DNA of 40,822 nucleotides from Amoebophrya sp. A120 (lineage: Eukaryota; Sar; Dinophyceae; Syndiniales; Amoebophryaceae). Below the pieces are notes generated by a model. The model did not search any database. It saw nothing but the letters and a program-made list of their open reading frames with translations, and was not told the DNA's origin. Every line of letters starts with the position of its first letter. Position 1 is the first letter of the stretch. The position numbers and the translations under genes are program-made. The stretch spans positions 1 through 40,822 of the forward strand of contig CAJINV010000005.1 in NCBI GenBank assembly GCA_905178155.1, read 5' to 3'. Positions 11,508 to 23,411 of the stretch are shown here, piece by piece.

Positions 11508-12785
11508 TCAGTTCCCGCCTGCAGCTGCATTTTCATGTTGGTCACCGCCTTCCTCGGCAGTTCCCTCCTGCTCTTCGCACGGAAACAACAGCGCCAGGTC
11601 CGTATCCGTTGCGCAGCAGAGGCTTCCCACAAGCGCTTCTTCGGGATCTTCCTCAGGCTCTTCGGCAAGCTCGTCCTTGGCAAGCTTTCCATCGGAAGTT
11701 GAAGGCTCCGCACCTGGGCTAAAAGCGGCCTGACTGGCAGCACAACTTCCCGCCCCGAACGCACTGCGCACGTCTTCGTCTGTTTTCCCTCGCTTTCGCT
11801 GACGAGCCAGCGGGCCGCTGTTTGTTCTGGGGCGCAACAGCAAATTCGATCTGGTTAACCTGCTCGCTGACTGCTCGGAGAGCTCCTCGCTTACTTCATA
11901 GTCGTGGTCTTCTTGGTCGGCGGTCATTTTCTCCTCACTTTCATCATCGTTGTCTGACGTGCAGACGCTGAGGCCGTGCAAAAGCGGACGCGGTTGCTTT
12001 GAAAAGCAGCGCTGCAAATGGTCCTTTGCTTTGCGGAGACTCATGTTGGTGGGAACGACAAGTGGTTGAAAGAGCTCCTCATTGATTTTCACTTGGAACA
12101 GGCTCCCCGTCATGTCGCGCAACTGCAGGTAGCGCACAGGCTCTTCCTCAGTAGCAGCTTCGTCTGGAATAGCTTGCGCTTCAACATCTTTCACGCCAAC
12201 ATGCTCCAATTTATTATTTTTTCCTTTCTTTACTGCAGTCGTCGCCGACGTATCTGTGCCCGGGGTGGTAAGCTCCGCTGACTTAGGCTTTTTAGCATCT
12301 TGCATCAAAATATTGCTCTTAGAAGTGCACTGCTCGGGTGGCGTTCGGACGGCTAGGACACAGACGGCCGCTCGTATACCACAGCATACACTGCTCATGA
12401 CTGCCTTAACTTTCCAGCCCTGGCACGGAGGAAAAAGGAAGGACTCCAGCCACGCTTGCACGCGGTCAGCAGTTTCCATGACATCAAAAAACACGGCGGT
12501 ATCGGGAAAAGAATATCCGTCTTTCGTGTGTCGGTTCATTCCGCCCGACATCGCCTCGGTCAACGCGACGGCGCCAGAACTTTCGACTTTGCGTCTCTTG
12601 CTCTCCTCCTCACCTGCCCGCAAGAGCAAATTATGCCCGACCTGCTCGTCCTCCTTCCGGACCTCCGCAAGCGGAGTGCGAGCACGTGCGTATGCGTTAG
12701 TTAGCCATCGCGCCACTTCATTCTCATCGGCGCACACCACAATTTGAAGTGGAACGCGCCGGGAGGTGATCGCATTCGTTTCCAT
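11508..12785 (-). CDS. Family B paralogue B-III, putative ubiquitin-like-fold protein
   Basis: Single exon of 425 residues from the ATG at 12785; the frame opens three codons earlier at a TTG. I do not recognise the family. Seen: N-terminal block VPLQIVVCADENEVARWL (11-28); a second block FFDVMETADRVQAWLESF ending in PPCQGWKVKAV (about 99-130); a segment at about 218-272 (RYLQLRDMTGSLFQVKI, then PTNMSLRKAKDHLQRCF) whose strand-strand-helix order resembles a ubiquitin-like beta-grasp fold; an acidic stretch DNDDESEEK; basic clusters SKRRKVES and RQRKRGK that could be nuclear localisation signals; and a C-terminal block EDPEEALVGSLCCATDTDL-ALLFPCEE (383-405). The ubiquitin-like assignment is inference from pattern, with no diGly terminus. 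It lies between A-III and A-IV on the same strand, 738 bp after one and 1077 bp before the other. Confidence 0.8.
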   Translation of the reverse strand: METNAITSRRVPLQIVVCADENEVARWLTNAYARARTPLAEVRKEDEQVGHNLLLRAGEEESKRRKVESSGAVALTEAMSGGMNRHTKDGYSFPDTAVFFDVMETADRVQAWLESFLFPPCQGWKVKAVMSSVCCGIRAAVCVLAVRTPPEQCTSKSNILMQDAKKPKSAELTTPGTDTSATTAVKKGKNNKLEHVGVKDVEAQAIPDEAATEEEPVRYLQLRDMTGSLFQVKINEELFQPLVVPTNMSLRKAKDHLQRCFSKQPRPLLHGLSVCTSDNDDESEEKMTADQEDHDYEVSEELSEQSASRLTRSNLLLRPRTNSGPLARQRKRGKTDEDVRSAFGAGSCAASQAAFSPGAEPSTSDGKLAKDELAEEPEEDPEEALVGSLCCATDTDLALLFPCEEQEGTAEEGGDQHENAAAGGN

Positions 12786-13522
12786 TACCGACAAAGCACA
12801 CAGGCTTTCTTTCTGATGAGGGATGAATTTGAAGATGCCGCTGTGAAGAAAGATCTGCTGAGCCAGAGAAACTTTTGATGTTGCTAAACTGAGAGAGACG
12901 AGACTCGTGTTGATGTTGAGGCGACGGTGGCTGCAGTTGCGCTTACCCTTACACTACTTACATTTATCGACTTCTACTTACAAGACCAAGTTAGTAGTAC
13001 GTTTATTGGGTCTTCTGTTTCCTAGCTCTTGATGTGTTCAAAAAACAAAAGCTCCTTGCTCCACGATTGTGGGAGCTGTTCTCATTCCACGTGGTACTAC
13101 AGCCGAAGTTCTGACTCTGAAGCCAGGATGTTTTTCTGATAACACAGCTGATGATCTGTTAGAGCCCCTTCAGATCTCGAGAAACGGAGCTGCTTGATCA
13201 CGCGGTAGAAGACCTGGCGTACAGATAGAGCAGTCTTTTCGACGCAACGCAGCAATGAATGGCGGACAAACATCGATCATAACAGCAACCGCAATTGTTT
13301 TCTTCAACTCTGGCAAACGTTTCCACGTCGTGTGGGTGTGCTTTGGCACCGACACAAGAGTAAGTCTATATCGCTGTGATGGTTGTGGAGGTGGAGCCTC
13401 GAACTGAGCACCAAGAATCATGGCACTGATGATGCATCCGTGTGGTGTGGCATATCAGTGAAGCTCGAATCTTTGACCTCTTTATGTATTGAATCAGCAA
13501 AAGCGCAAGCGGGCTTCCTTTT
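12786..13522. other. Spacer between A-III and B-III
   Basis: About 0.74 kb. Only short ORFs without recognisable content (for example an 83-codon minus-strand ORF at 13170-13421). I see no regulatory element. Confidence 0.45.
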
Positions 13523-16500
13523 CTATTTCTTGCACGTTCTAGTTCTGTCGAAAATGTCTTCCTGCAGCAGAAACCGCTTCTCTAAACTATTGCTCCACGC
13601 AGCTACACCTTCCGAGGCCGTTACAACCACCTTTCGGCGCTTCGCTGCGTCTCCTGTGTCTTCTGCGGTTTGATTTTCTGCTGCCCTCTCCTTGTCTGCG
13701 CCGCGAACGTTTTTCGCTGTGTCATCCTGTCCCCGCTGTGATGCAGATGTTGCCTTGTGGTCGCTGCCGCTTCTGGATTTCAACGTAGCCGGCCCCTTGC
13801 TTTCAGTCGTTTTGCTCGCGCCCAAGAGGCTGCCTAATGCTGTACCCCCGGTTGACGTCGGTTCCTTGCAGGCAGCTGCAGATGCAGAGGGCTTCCATCC
13901 GCCACATTCATGGAAGTCCAGGTGGATAGCGGCTCGCATCTGAAAAAATGCGAAGTAATCCCCATGCTGCTTGTACACGCGCCTGCCTCGGTCCGGCCGT
14001 TCTCCAAAAATGGCTCTGTGATAGCGGTTGTGGTTGTTCTTTTTACTGAAACTGAATGCAATCATCATCATCATCTGAATGCAATTCTGATACTTATGAA
14101 AACCAGATATAGAGATCGGAGGTCGTTGTAGCACACTCAGATACGCTTACTCTCTATGGATCCTATGCTGTTGCAGCTAGTGTGAGAAGTGCAGGAATAG
14201 CCAAGCATTAACATCAAGGACGAGCCAAAAACAAATAAACGCCTCCGCTATACTTGTAATCTGCACTGCCAAAGGTGTGGCCCTCAGAGCTTGTAGTCGG
14301 ATCCTGCTGCTTCCGCAGAAGAGTCTGACGACGTATGTCTTCCGCATCAGATTCGGAACTTTCTGTCCATTCTTCTTCCGACTGATAGCTGTCCTCCCTT
14401 TTGTTGTCGAAATTCTTCTGCTGCGCTTCGTCCGGATTTTCCGACCTGATCCGAAAAGCCAGCACCCCCTCGCCGTCGGCAGGCAGGTGCTTCGACCGCG
14501 GCGGCGGTGCTTCCAAGGGTGCGACCCAGATTTCGTTGTCCGGCGCAGCCGTGGGCTGGTACTGCACGCCCAGCGTTTCCAAGTACGCTCGCAAGGCCTG
14601 TCGTGAGGGCCACCGCTTCTTCGAGAGCAACGGCTCGTCGGGATTCCCGTAAGAGACGGGAGGCGGCTTGTGAAGCAGGATCGCGCGTCTCGGCCGGTAA
14701 GCTTCTTCGGCGCGCGCGTTCGCAACTCGCATCATGCGCTCTTTCGGCGACCGGCCAGGCTGGGCGGTAATTGGAGACAACGGCGCAAGGGGAAGCACAT
14801 ACTCCTCCACGGGTCTCAATCTCTCCCCCAGCGGGTCCCTTGTGCGGTTCTCCGTGACTGCTTTCTTATTGCGATACTCCAGCCCGGAAAACGCCGATTG
14901 CCAGTCCTCGGGCAGGCGGATCGAATCCCGTTCGGCGTTGTGTGTTGTACACAAATCCAGTTCCTGCAGATACCAGCGCACCGAAACACGCGCGCCTGCA
15001 AATATGCCCAGCGCAGCAACGAGCTTGTCACGGCTGCTCTGGTGTAAAAACTCCTTTACCTCGTCCTCCGTTGTGAGTGACAACGTCATCGGCGTGGGCG
15101 GAAGCCGCACGCTGTCGGTCTGAACGCACAGCCGGCTGAGGACGCGGACGCACGGCCCGCAAGGAAATTGGTTCACTATCTTGCAACGGAAGTCCCCGTC
15201 CAACAGCTCGGAATGCTGCAGCTGCCCCGGACTCGTCGGAAAGACGAGGGTCCATGCGAAATCAGTCGCGGCAAGGAAGTCGTCGTGCTTCAGCTCGGTC
15301 ATACGGGGATTTGCTTCCAGGTGGTGACTTTCGAAGAACCGGCACGAGAGCGGAAACAACAGCTCATCCGCAGTAAACGGAGACTCGTAAAAATCGGAGT
15401 CGCGTTCGTCTTCAACTTCACGGCTTCTGCGACCGCCTAAAATCAAGTGTCTCGCCGTGCAAACAAACGCGTTGTATTGTTCTTCTCCGGTCGTGAGGAA
15501 GTCAATCTCGGGCAACCTCTCCATCCCCGAGGAAAGCTCAGCATCGTCATTGCTTCCACCCACCGCCTGCAGCCGACCTTCGTTCTGTGCATCTTCTGGC
15601 GGGCCAGTTGCTGCGGGTCGTTGCCCAAACTCGTCCTCCACAAAGGCTGTCGCCATCGCGCGACTGTAAATTTGTTTTCTGCGCTGGCGCGTTTCTTCTT
15701 GCTGCGCTGCGATATGTTCTGGGACTAAGAAGTCACACAAGGACCGGGGGGCCCGAGAAGCGTGGACCACGGGCGGATATCGGTTTTCGGAGAAATAACA
15801 CCGTTTGCCGGTTTCGAAAAAGTTGTGCAGCATGCTCGTCGACCAAAAAAAGGTAAGCGCGTCCAGCAATTCTAGGCGCACCTGCAGCGGGCACCGGTGC
15901 CGTGGGTTCCGGCAGTTAACCTTCATACCCAAAGCCTTTTCCAACTGCTGTCGCTGCCCTTCCGGCTCGTCGTAGCGGCTGCTTTGGGACTTCGCCTTTC
16001 CACCATGGCCCACGTGCCACGGCGTCCGCGGCGCAAGGAAGTCCACGTATGCATATGCAAACATGTCTGGGCCGTGGACGGGTCCGAGTTTGTCACGCTA
16101 AGTCTGGTCGACCTCGACGCAGAGCTCTATCAGAAGTGGCCACCCTTGGGCGTCAGTCCTCGAAGACAACATTTCTCATGCAGGATACGCAGCGAGGAGC
16201 CCTCTCGCCAAAACTTGTGATGCTAGAGCCCGCAAGTCAGCCCGTCTATGTCATGCAGAACATAGAGCGCAAGTCTTGCAATCTTCCAACCAGGAGACCC
16301 ACACCCAGTCGCAGACATATTTGCAACGCATACCGCGTCCTCCTTCACTAATTCAAATTTTTCCGCTACGGTGTTGGTCGCACGATTCAGCTCACACTCC
16401 AGGGTCTGCTCCAAGTAATTTATGCGATTTGCCCGTCTGTGCTTAAATGCCAGCTGATCCACCGTCGGAGAAAGCCACGGAAGTCCTTTGCCCGGAGCGA

Positions 16501-19500
16501 ACGGATGTTCTTTTTCGTGAAAAGCGTGGTCGCCCAGCATCTGCTGCATTTCGTCGAAGTCAGGAATATTCACCCGTGACGCGAACGGCGGGACCTGCAG
16601 CTCCAACATACCTGCTAGCCCCATGTCAATTCTGTGACGCGTTGGGAAAGGGTCGTCTACGTTGCTGTCGGTTTCGGTCGTGTAACTCGTTTCATTCTCA
16701 GGGCCTAACTGCGAAGCCTTCTCATCCAGCGGTCTTCTCGCTTCCTCGCTTGTCCTGCTTTTTTTCAGTTTCTTCCTGCAGGCTTGTGCGGACGCGCTTA
16801 TCACAAAGGAGCTGCAGTTTTCGCCTTCAAGGCCGTACGCATGATCCTGCTTCGCATAAACAGGAAAGTTGCGAAACAAGAAGGACTGCATACCGCAACA
16901 CTTGTCATCGCCTTGCTCGACGTTTGGAAGATTAAAATCCCGCAAGTCGTAGCGAGCATTCTTTTCATTAGCCGCGTTGCGCACAAACTTATCACACAGA
17001 AAAAAGCTAGCACACACAACACAGTACTTCTGTGCGAATTGAAATAGACAAACACGATGAAAAATCAAAATCTGCTATGGGCCGCGGCAGCATAGGATTC
17101 TGCTTGGGCTATGCGACGCAGATACAGACTTTTGTGCACTTATTCTCTTTTGCGTCACAAATGTGAGATGCCAGCTTTTATCCCCAGGATAGACTTCGTA
17201 ATTTGCCCACTGCTCGTCGATGGTGTCTCGCTTGCTCGCATCAGCTCGATGAAGCGTCGACTCGCTCGCGCTTTCCCGAATCTGGTCACGTGACGAGTCC
17301 TTGCTGCGATTGACGTTTATTTTTTTGTCCGTATGACCTTCCTTCTGGAGCGCAGCAGCCCGAGACGAAGATCCGAGGGCGGATGTACCTATCGGCCGCT
17401 GATTGGCGACGCTGGCGCCCCGCCCGGTAGATGCACTGCATGCACCCTGCTCATTGTCCGACGCGACGGCACTACTTACCAGGAGATCCGCTGCACTGAC
17501 GCATCCGCTCGCGAAGTCTTCTAAGTCCGCCACGGTAGAACGGAAAACATCTTGACTCCTGCTGCTGCCGCAGGAAAATTTAGAATCGAAATCCTCGAGC
17601 GCCGTGGGACTCAAGTCATAGTGCAGCGGAACGGAGGCATCACAGGGAACGGTCTGCGCCCGCGAGCCCAGCACTGCTGCAAGCTCGCCGTGTTTTTTCC
17701 TGGATTTTGCAGTTTCCAACTGCTCCCCGCTGTGGGGAGCGCACAGCCGCCAACGCGTGGGCGGAAGACAGTCTAATGCACGCACATCTGCGCAACGCAT
17801 TCTCCAGGGGCCCTCCTCCACGTCGACGGTCGACACGAAGTGCGGATAGAGGCGGAGAGGAGCAGCAGCAAAAAGATTCATGGGGAAAAGCCGGTAGGAT
17901 TGCTTGGTCTTTGTCCCTTTGGCCCGGCCAGCAGCGCGCACAGATGAGAGCTGCTGCTGGCTTCCCAACCGTTGCGCTATGATATCCTACAGAAAAGCAC
18001 GCTTGTTCACCCATAGCGGAAACAAAAAGCCTATAGCTTTCGTGTGACAACTAAGACTAGCGAAGCGTCTTCGTGGCTGCTCGGCATGACAAACTTTTAC
18101 GCTAGTTCTCGGAGTCCGATCGCAATCCCAATCGCCTCACCGCATTAAATCTAAAAGCTGCACTCTGCATGAAAAAAGCCTACTTCTCTCGTGGTCTCCG
18201 CACTACGGGGCTCTCAACGATACCACCAACCTAAGAGCACACTTCGACCTTCGTGATGTGGGCGCTGTGCTTTTCTGCAAAATAGATGACGCACTTTGCT
18301 ATCAGCTTGTCGTCGCCGATCAGGTTTTCCACCTGGTGTCTTCTCAGCGGGTTCTCTGGTGCGTCACTGCGGAGCGGAAACAGCATCATGTTGGAATACT
18401 GTTCGTAGGACGGGAAGAGCAGCGCGCCGCCGTTTGGCAGGAAGGCGGGGGAGTCCCAGAGCCGCTGAAGGTCCTTGCGAAGCCGCGTGCCGAGCGCACT
18501 GTTGTGAGATCGGTCGGAGCCGCGCGCCTCGGTACTCAGGACCCACTCTGAACAGTCGAACTCAAAGGCCTGATCCGCTAAAACTGTAGGAGAGTCCGGG
18601 TCCAATCCGAGGATCTGCAGGCGCTGTTGCTCTACTGCGACGAGAAGCTGCTGCAAATCAAGTGTTTCCATATAAAAGGGATGGCGCGCTATCCCGGTTT
18701 CTGGCGTTCGGTCAAACTCCCTGGCCAATTCTTCTGTATTCACACCAGCCGGCGTCGAGATTTCAAGAACTTCCTTGCGCAGCAGGGAAAGTCTGTCGCA
18801 CAAGGGGGTGGCGCGCTTTCGCAAAATGCGAAACACCGCGACGAGGCAATGTCCCTCCAGGCCTTTCTTGCCTGGCCGTAACGCTGAGAGCGCGAACTCC
18901 GCACCGCGAACCACCGCAACGCAATGCAAACTCCGAGCGCCAACATCAGCGGGACAACATGACCGCGAGTCGGCTGCTGCACCTCCATCGATTTCCTTAG
19001 TGGTGCCCGGACCTCCTCCATCGACTTCTTCAGCAGCGTCGCCTCCGCGTTCTGCCGGACACTCCTCAAAACTGCTGCTATGACGCTCTGCCGATTTTTG
19101 CCTTGCTTGGTCCGGAGGAAACAATACGGGCCCAACCTCTCTCTCCGCTAAACCAATGGGAAGCCACCGATCAACCAACGCTGCTGCTTCCGGTTCCGTC
19201 TTTACCCCAGCAGGCGCGCACACCGTGTCACTCCACCCAACTTTCACTTTTTCGACGCAGCGCCCTGCGCTGATTTTTGCGGTTTGCTTTGTTTCGTCCA
19301 TGTGCAGCCCACGGCTCTTATACCAGGCTCCCGGCAAGAAAACGAGCAGAGTTCCGGCTGTGCGCTTCGTGACGTCTTCTACGGCCCGCAGTACATCATA
19401 GTCTGGCTCCATGGGTCGATCTTCGTGATCTAGAACTCGCGTGGACCGAAATTTCCCCAACTCAGTTCGCCCTGGGTTTTTTCGAAGATCCAGCGCCCTC

Positions 19501-20735
19501 CTGGGCCCCGCCGTGCTTCCATTTTCATTTTCGGTCGCCGAGCTATTCTCTATCACCTCCTCCGGAAGCGCGGCGTGGCGGCCGACGCGATTCGCATACC
19601 CGCTTCTTTGTGCTCGGTACTCTGCAACCTCGTCGTCCGATTTGGTGCCGTCCTCGTCCCGGTTGTGCAGGTACCTCTCGGCCCACCCCTGCGACTTCAC
19701 CAAACCAGAACCCCGAGGGCCAACTCCTTTCGCCGCAGCGCCGGCTTCCTTCTCTGGAATTGCGGTGCCCGACCTCAATGTCGAAGCGGGAGGCATCTCG
19801 TCCTGATGCGGCATCTCCTCCTCCCCCTGTTCCCCACCACCGTCCAGCCGTGCAAACTGCAACTCGACGGGAAAGGGAAGCTGCAGCTGCGTCTGCAGAT
19901 CCTCGCATACTTTCAGCTCAGTCAATAGTTGCGTCAGACTTTTGTCTGTGCCGTCACGGTCGCGGCAGCGGACATCGACGTCGTTCCTGCCGAGCGACCT
20001 CGTTAAGAGATGCTCTTCAACCGGCTCACTGTGCACCTGGGAACGAAGCTTGTAGTTACACGACACGTCGTCGTCCGACTCGTAGTCCTCGTCGTAGACT
20101 TCATGATAGGCTTTGAGAGAGAGGCCGGGCGGCAGAGTGGCAGGCAGAAAGGGCCGAGCACTGATGTTTTTAGAGCGTCGGGCGCGTGAGTAAAGGTTGT
20201 CGTCGATAGCGGTCAGCAGCCTGCGGTCAATCCTCTTCATTTGTCGAAAAAGTGGGCCCAGTCGCTGGACCTGGTCGCGACGGATCACGCCTTCGACGAA
20301 ATGGCGCACCTGCCGTTCCGGCGCACGGGCCTTGGCCCGTTCATCGACCCAGTAACCTGTCGCGTTTAGCACATAAACTGGATTCTTAACCCGCTCGCTC
20401 TCGGCCTCAGCTAGACGATCCGTCACGCGCTTGCGTCGCTGCTGTACTTCAGGGGCGGCCCCATGGAGAAGCTTTGCCAACGGTGGCCGCGCGATCTCGA
20501 ACTCCTCGCTGGTCTTGCTTACCTTCACGCGGGGCGGACTGGGCAACTCCACCCGGAAAGTCGCAAAGAACGTTTTTCCCGCCCCGCGAAGAGTGCGCTC
20601 CAACAAAGCAACGCCGGCGTCTGTCGTGAGCGGCGACTCCTTCCCATTCTCCGGCGTTGGCAGGAAGTCGCGCAGATCGCCTTTCTCGTAGGCGTATGCA
20701 GTGCAAATAATGCGTCTGGCTCTGGGGAGATGCAA
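13523..20735 (-). CDS. Family A paralogue A-III, large uncharacterised protein, 5 or more exons
   Basis: Supported exons: 20735-18291, 17986-17126, 17029-16334, 16097-14254 and 14015-13523. Introns are 304, 96, 236 and 238 nt, all GT-AG (donors GTCATC, GTATCT, GTATGC, GTATAG), and all phases match (0, 0, 0, 2). The joined frame is 2113 codons including the stop. The 5' end is not settled: the frame opens at a TTG, has no early ATG, and a TAG lies five codons upstream, so a first exon is probably missing (possible acceptor after CTCCCCAG). Motifs (approximate residues): LLERTLRGAGKTFF; HLLTRSLGRNDVDVRC (238-258); PFPVELQFARLDGG (282-300); GTLLVFLPGAW (455-470); LHCVAVVRGAEF and GHCLVAVFRILRKR (603-647); FLPNGGALLFPSYEQYSN (757-795); LDCLPPTRWR (885-897); MLELQVPPFASRVNIPDF (1237-1261); RHRCPLQVRLELLDALT (1395-1414); RVSVRWYLQELD (about 1705); PRRAILLHKPPP (about 1800); QYQPTAAPDNEIWVAPL (about 1850); FAFFQMRAAIHLDF and GGWKP (1970-1990). 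The tail has AKRRK. Confidence 0.82.
14052..14085. repeat. (ATC)n run flanked by an 11-bp direct repeat inside an A-III intron
   Basis: Inside the last A-III intron, CTGAATGCAAT occurs on both sides of a short ATC trinucleotide run. It could come from replication slippage or from a small insertion. No further function can be inferred. Confidence 0.5.
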
Positions 20736-21938
20736 AAAGCTAGCCCGCTAGCACAGCGCGACGCAAAGAACAGTCTTGCAGGAACGGAAAAATCTAACCG
20801 CTTTTCTTGGTCACACGGGAACAAGGGGCTTTTTGCTCATGCACGATAGCCCTCGGGCAGCTGCTGCAAGACCCGGCACGATTCTAGGGCATGCATATTA
20901 CCAGATCCTCTTGGTCAAGCGAAGCCCGAATGGATTGCTGCAAACATCGGCTCTCTTCCAGATCTAGACATATTAAGTTGCACTTGAAGTTGATAAGGCG
21001 AATTGAAAATGCTGACGCTCGTGCGGCGGTGGACCGTCCGGGTCGTGCGAGGCCTCCGAGTCGCTCATGATCTTGAAAAATAATCGCAAGCAAAGTGGAA
21101 TAAGAAACTGTCAATCAATGTGATCAACGCCAGGCACATTATCTGGCTCTCATCTAAGCGCCGCGCCCACGAAAGAACTTGAGCGCCCTCTTATCTTTAT
21201 GGAAATGCATTTGCGATTCATTGTGCTCACAACATCTGAACGAAGCAGCATCATGACGAGACAAAAACGCTAGCTATATTTCTGATAAAGTGCATAAGTA
21301 CAAAAAAGCTATCTCGAGACGCACAGGCACTTTTTTCTTGCTTCAAGATGAATTACGATGGTTCGAGCATCGGGATCGGAACCCTTTGAAAGTTACGCAG
21401 GTGCAAAATCGCAACGAATCGCGACAAGATCCATCAATGCCACCATGATCATCAACTTCAATCAATGGACAAATATCAGGATCCGTTGAAAATGTTGATC
21501 ATGGTCCAGCCACCTCGCCGCAAACAAAAGATCCAAGTGCTTATCTCGTTTTGGGACACCAGCACCTGAGGAATGATGGCTGTGGCATGGAAGATCGGTA
21601 TATGAAGGGTCATGAGCTGCTGGTGATTCGTCCCCGAGTACAGATCTGCGCTACATCTACAGCTGACTCGCTGATGCTGATCTCAAAGAGTAAGAGGCAC
21701 ACTTTCCAGATAGAATGAAAAGGAACAGAACAAATACAAACCAGAGCTCCTGCATAATGACAATGAGCTGTCATCTTTCTCCCGAAGGTAATATGGAAAC
21801 GCGTACTATGTCGCAACCGAAGCCCATCTCTACCACCAACCAGTGCGTATTCCAAAAATGATAGAAGCAAAGTCGTCCCTTTGAGTGAATACCAATACGT
21901 TTGACCAATTCGCAGCATTATCCTCCTCGCTAGTCAAT
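20736..21938. other. Spacer between B-II and A-III, may hide the first exon of A-III
   Basis: About 1.2 kb, the longest spacer of the array. A-III lacks an ATG near the start of its first recognised exon, so a short upstream exon probably lies here. I could not identify it: short minus-strand ORFs at 20884-21114 and 21610-21918 show no family A motif. Several ATCATC/GATCAT patches occur at about 21430-21500. Confidence 0.4.
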
Positions 21939-23411
21939 CTAATCTCCAGCGCCATCCTGCTCTTGTTCCGTCTCCTCACGAGGGAAAAGCAGTGCGATCT
22001 CGGTATCACTAGAACAAACCAGCTCCTCGATCAGCGCTTCGTCTGGATCTGGTGGCGCACCGGGGGCACAAGCAGCAGCGTTGTCTCTTTTGCTTGCCGA
22101 AGACCGAGTTCCTTCATCGGCCGATCTCTCATTCTCTTTGCTTGATGCAGCTGACGCCGCACCTTCTGCAGTAAAGACCCGCGCCCTCTTATTTCCATGG
22201 GAAGCAAGAGCGCCCGGCTTGGCGAGGGACTGCGTGCCTTTATCTTGGCTCGGGCGGGTTTTCTTCATCTTCTTCGACTCGCCAGGCGAAGACGAGCGGC
22301 GTTTCAAAGAAGATTTGGCTTCGGCGTCGCTGAAAAAGTTCACTTCGTCAAAATCCGAAAACGTCTCCCCTGCTGCGTCTCCGTCCTGCTCGTCTTCGTC
22401 GCAGGACGTAGAACTCGTTTGCAAGCGGTGGAACAGAAACTTTGTGCTTCTGTATATGTGCTGTCCTAGCTGCTCTTTCACCGTGCGAAGCTTCAAGTGG
22501 GTTGGCACTAGTAGTGGCAGGGCGTGATCTTCTTCGTCGCTCGTCGCCTTCAAAAAAAACTGATGGCCCGCCATGTCGACTACATTCAAATACCGCATCT
22601 CTTCGCTTTCCTCTGAATTCTCAGGCTGCGAGCCGGCTGGCACCGACGAAGATGATTTTTGCGCCGAGCTTTCCGCAGTCCGGGGTCTCTTTCGTGAGGA
22701 CGTTGCGGCTGCGTTCCTTTGCTCGTCAGGAATTCTGGTCGCCCCTTTTGCGACATCTTCTGGGGCGGTCGACGCAGCGGCTATTTCCGAACTGGCGAGC
22801 TCGATGGAATTTGTCTGCAACTTGCTTGGTTTTTTGTCCCCATCGCAAACGGAGGAAGATGACGATGGCGATTCCTTGCGCGGTTTGCGTTCTGACATGG
22901 TACTGCCCGCTGCAGCATCTTCACAGTCTGGTGCTGAATCTGAGTCCCGCGAGGACGCTGCGCTAGCTATCTTCGTCCTACTGGGCAACAGAACCGCGCA
23001 CAGAGTCAAGCGTCCGCGCGGCGAAGTGCAGAGCAGGTCCCTCAGTTCCCAATCGCTGTGTTGTGGTGGAACGACGTAGGTCTGCAGCCATTCCGTGACC
23101 TTTTTCTCAACCGCATAAGTACCGTAATCGAACAGGACGTGACTCTTGAAATCCAGCTCGAAATCCCGCGCTTTGCTCAGTGTCTCCGTCGCAGGTGTGT
23201 GGCTTCCCTCGACGTCTGGTGTGTCGATGTCTTCTGGCTTCACTTCCTCGCCAGAAGCATCCTGCTTGACAACTCTTACCAACGGCAGCTGGGCGAGCTC
23301 GCGCGGCGTTTTCGCGAGTGCCTCTTCCATCGTATTGCACACGAGGATCTGGAGCGGGAGGTAAAGGTCCTCCAGGGTTGGCTTCCGAATGTGGGCATAC
23401 CGGTCTTCCAT
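21939..23411 (-). CDS. Family B paralogue B-II, putative ubiquitin-like-fold protein
   Basis: Single exon, ATG at 23411, 490 residues. It is homologous to B-I and B-III by motif order: LPLQILVCNTMEEALAK (18-34); FDYGTYAVEKKVTEWLQTY followed by PPQHSDWELRDLL (94-127); a putative ubiquitin-like segment at 273-330 (RYLNVVDMAGHQFFLKA, then PTHLKLRTVKEQLGQHIY); an acidic stretch (338-364); and the C-terminal block DPDEALIEELVCSSDTEIAL with LLFPREE (456-480). Three basic clusters, SRKRPRTAES, KKMKKTRPS and NKRARV, suggest nuclear import. Serine-rich linkers (145-270, 365-455) look disordered. It lies 908 bp after A-II and about 1.2 kb before A-III on the same strand. Function unknown; a partnership with family A is inferred only from gene order. 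Confidence 0.8.
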   Translation of the reverse strand: MEDRYAHIRKPTLEDLYLPLQILVCNTMEEALAKTPRELAQLPLVRVVKQDASGEEVKPEDIDTPDVEGSHTPATETLSKARDFELDFKSHVLFDYGTYAVEKKVTEWLQTYVVPPQHSDWELRDLLCTSPRGRLTLCAVLLPSRTKIASAASSRDSDSAPDCEDAAAGSTMSERKPRKESPSSSSSVCDGDKKPSKLQTNSIELASSEIAAASTAPEDVAKGATRIPDEQRNAAATSSRKRPRTAESSAQKSSSSVPAGSQPENSEESEEMRYLNVVDMAGHQFFLKATSDEEDHALPLLVPTHLKLRTVKEQLGQHIYRSTKFLFHRLQTSSTSCDEDEQDGDAAGETFSDFDEVNFFSDAEAKSSLKRRSSSPGESKKMKKTRPSQDKGTQSLAKPGALASHGNKRARVFTAEGAASAASSKENERSADEGTRSSASKRDNAAACAPGAPPDPDEALIEELVCSSDTEIALLFPREETEQEQDGAGD

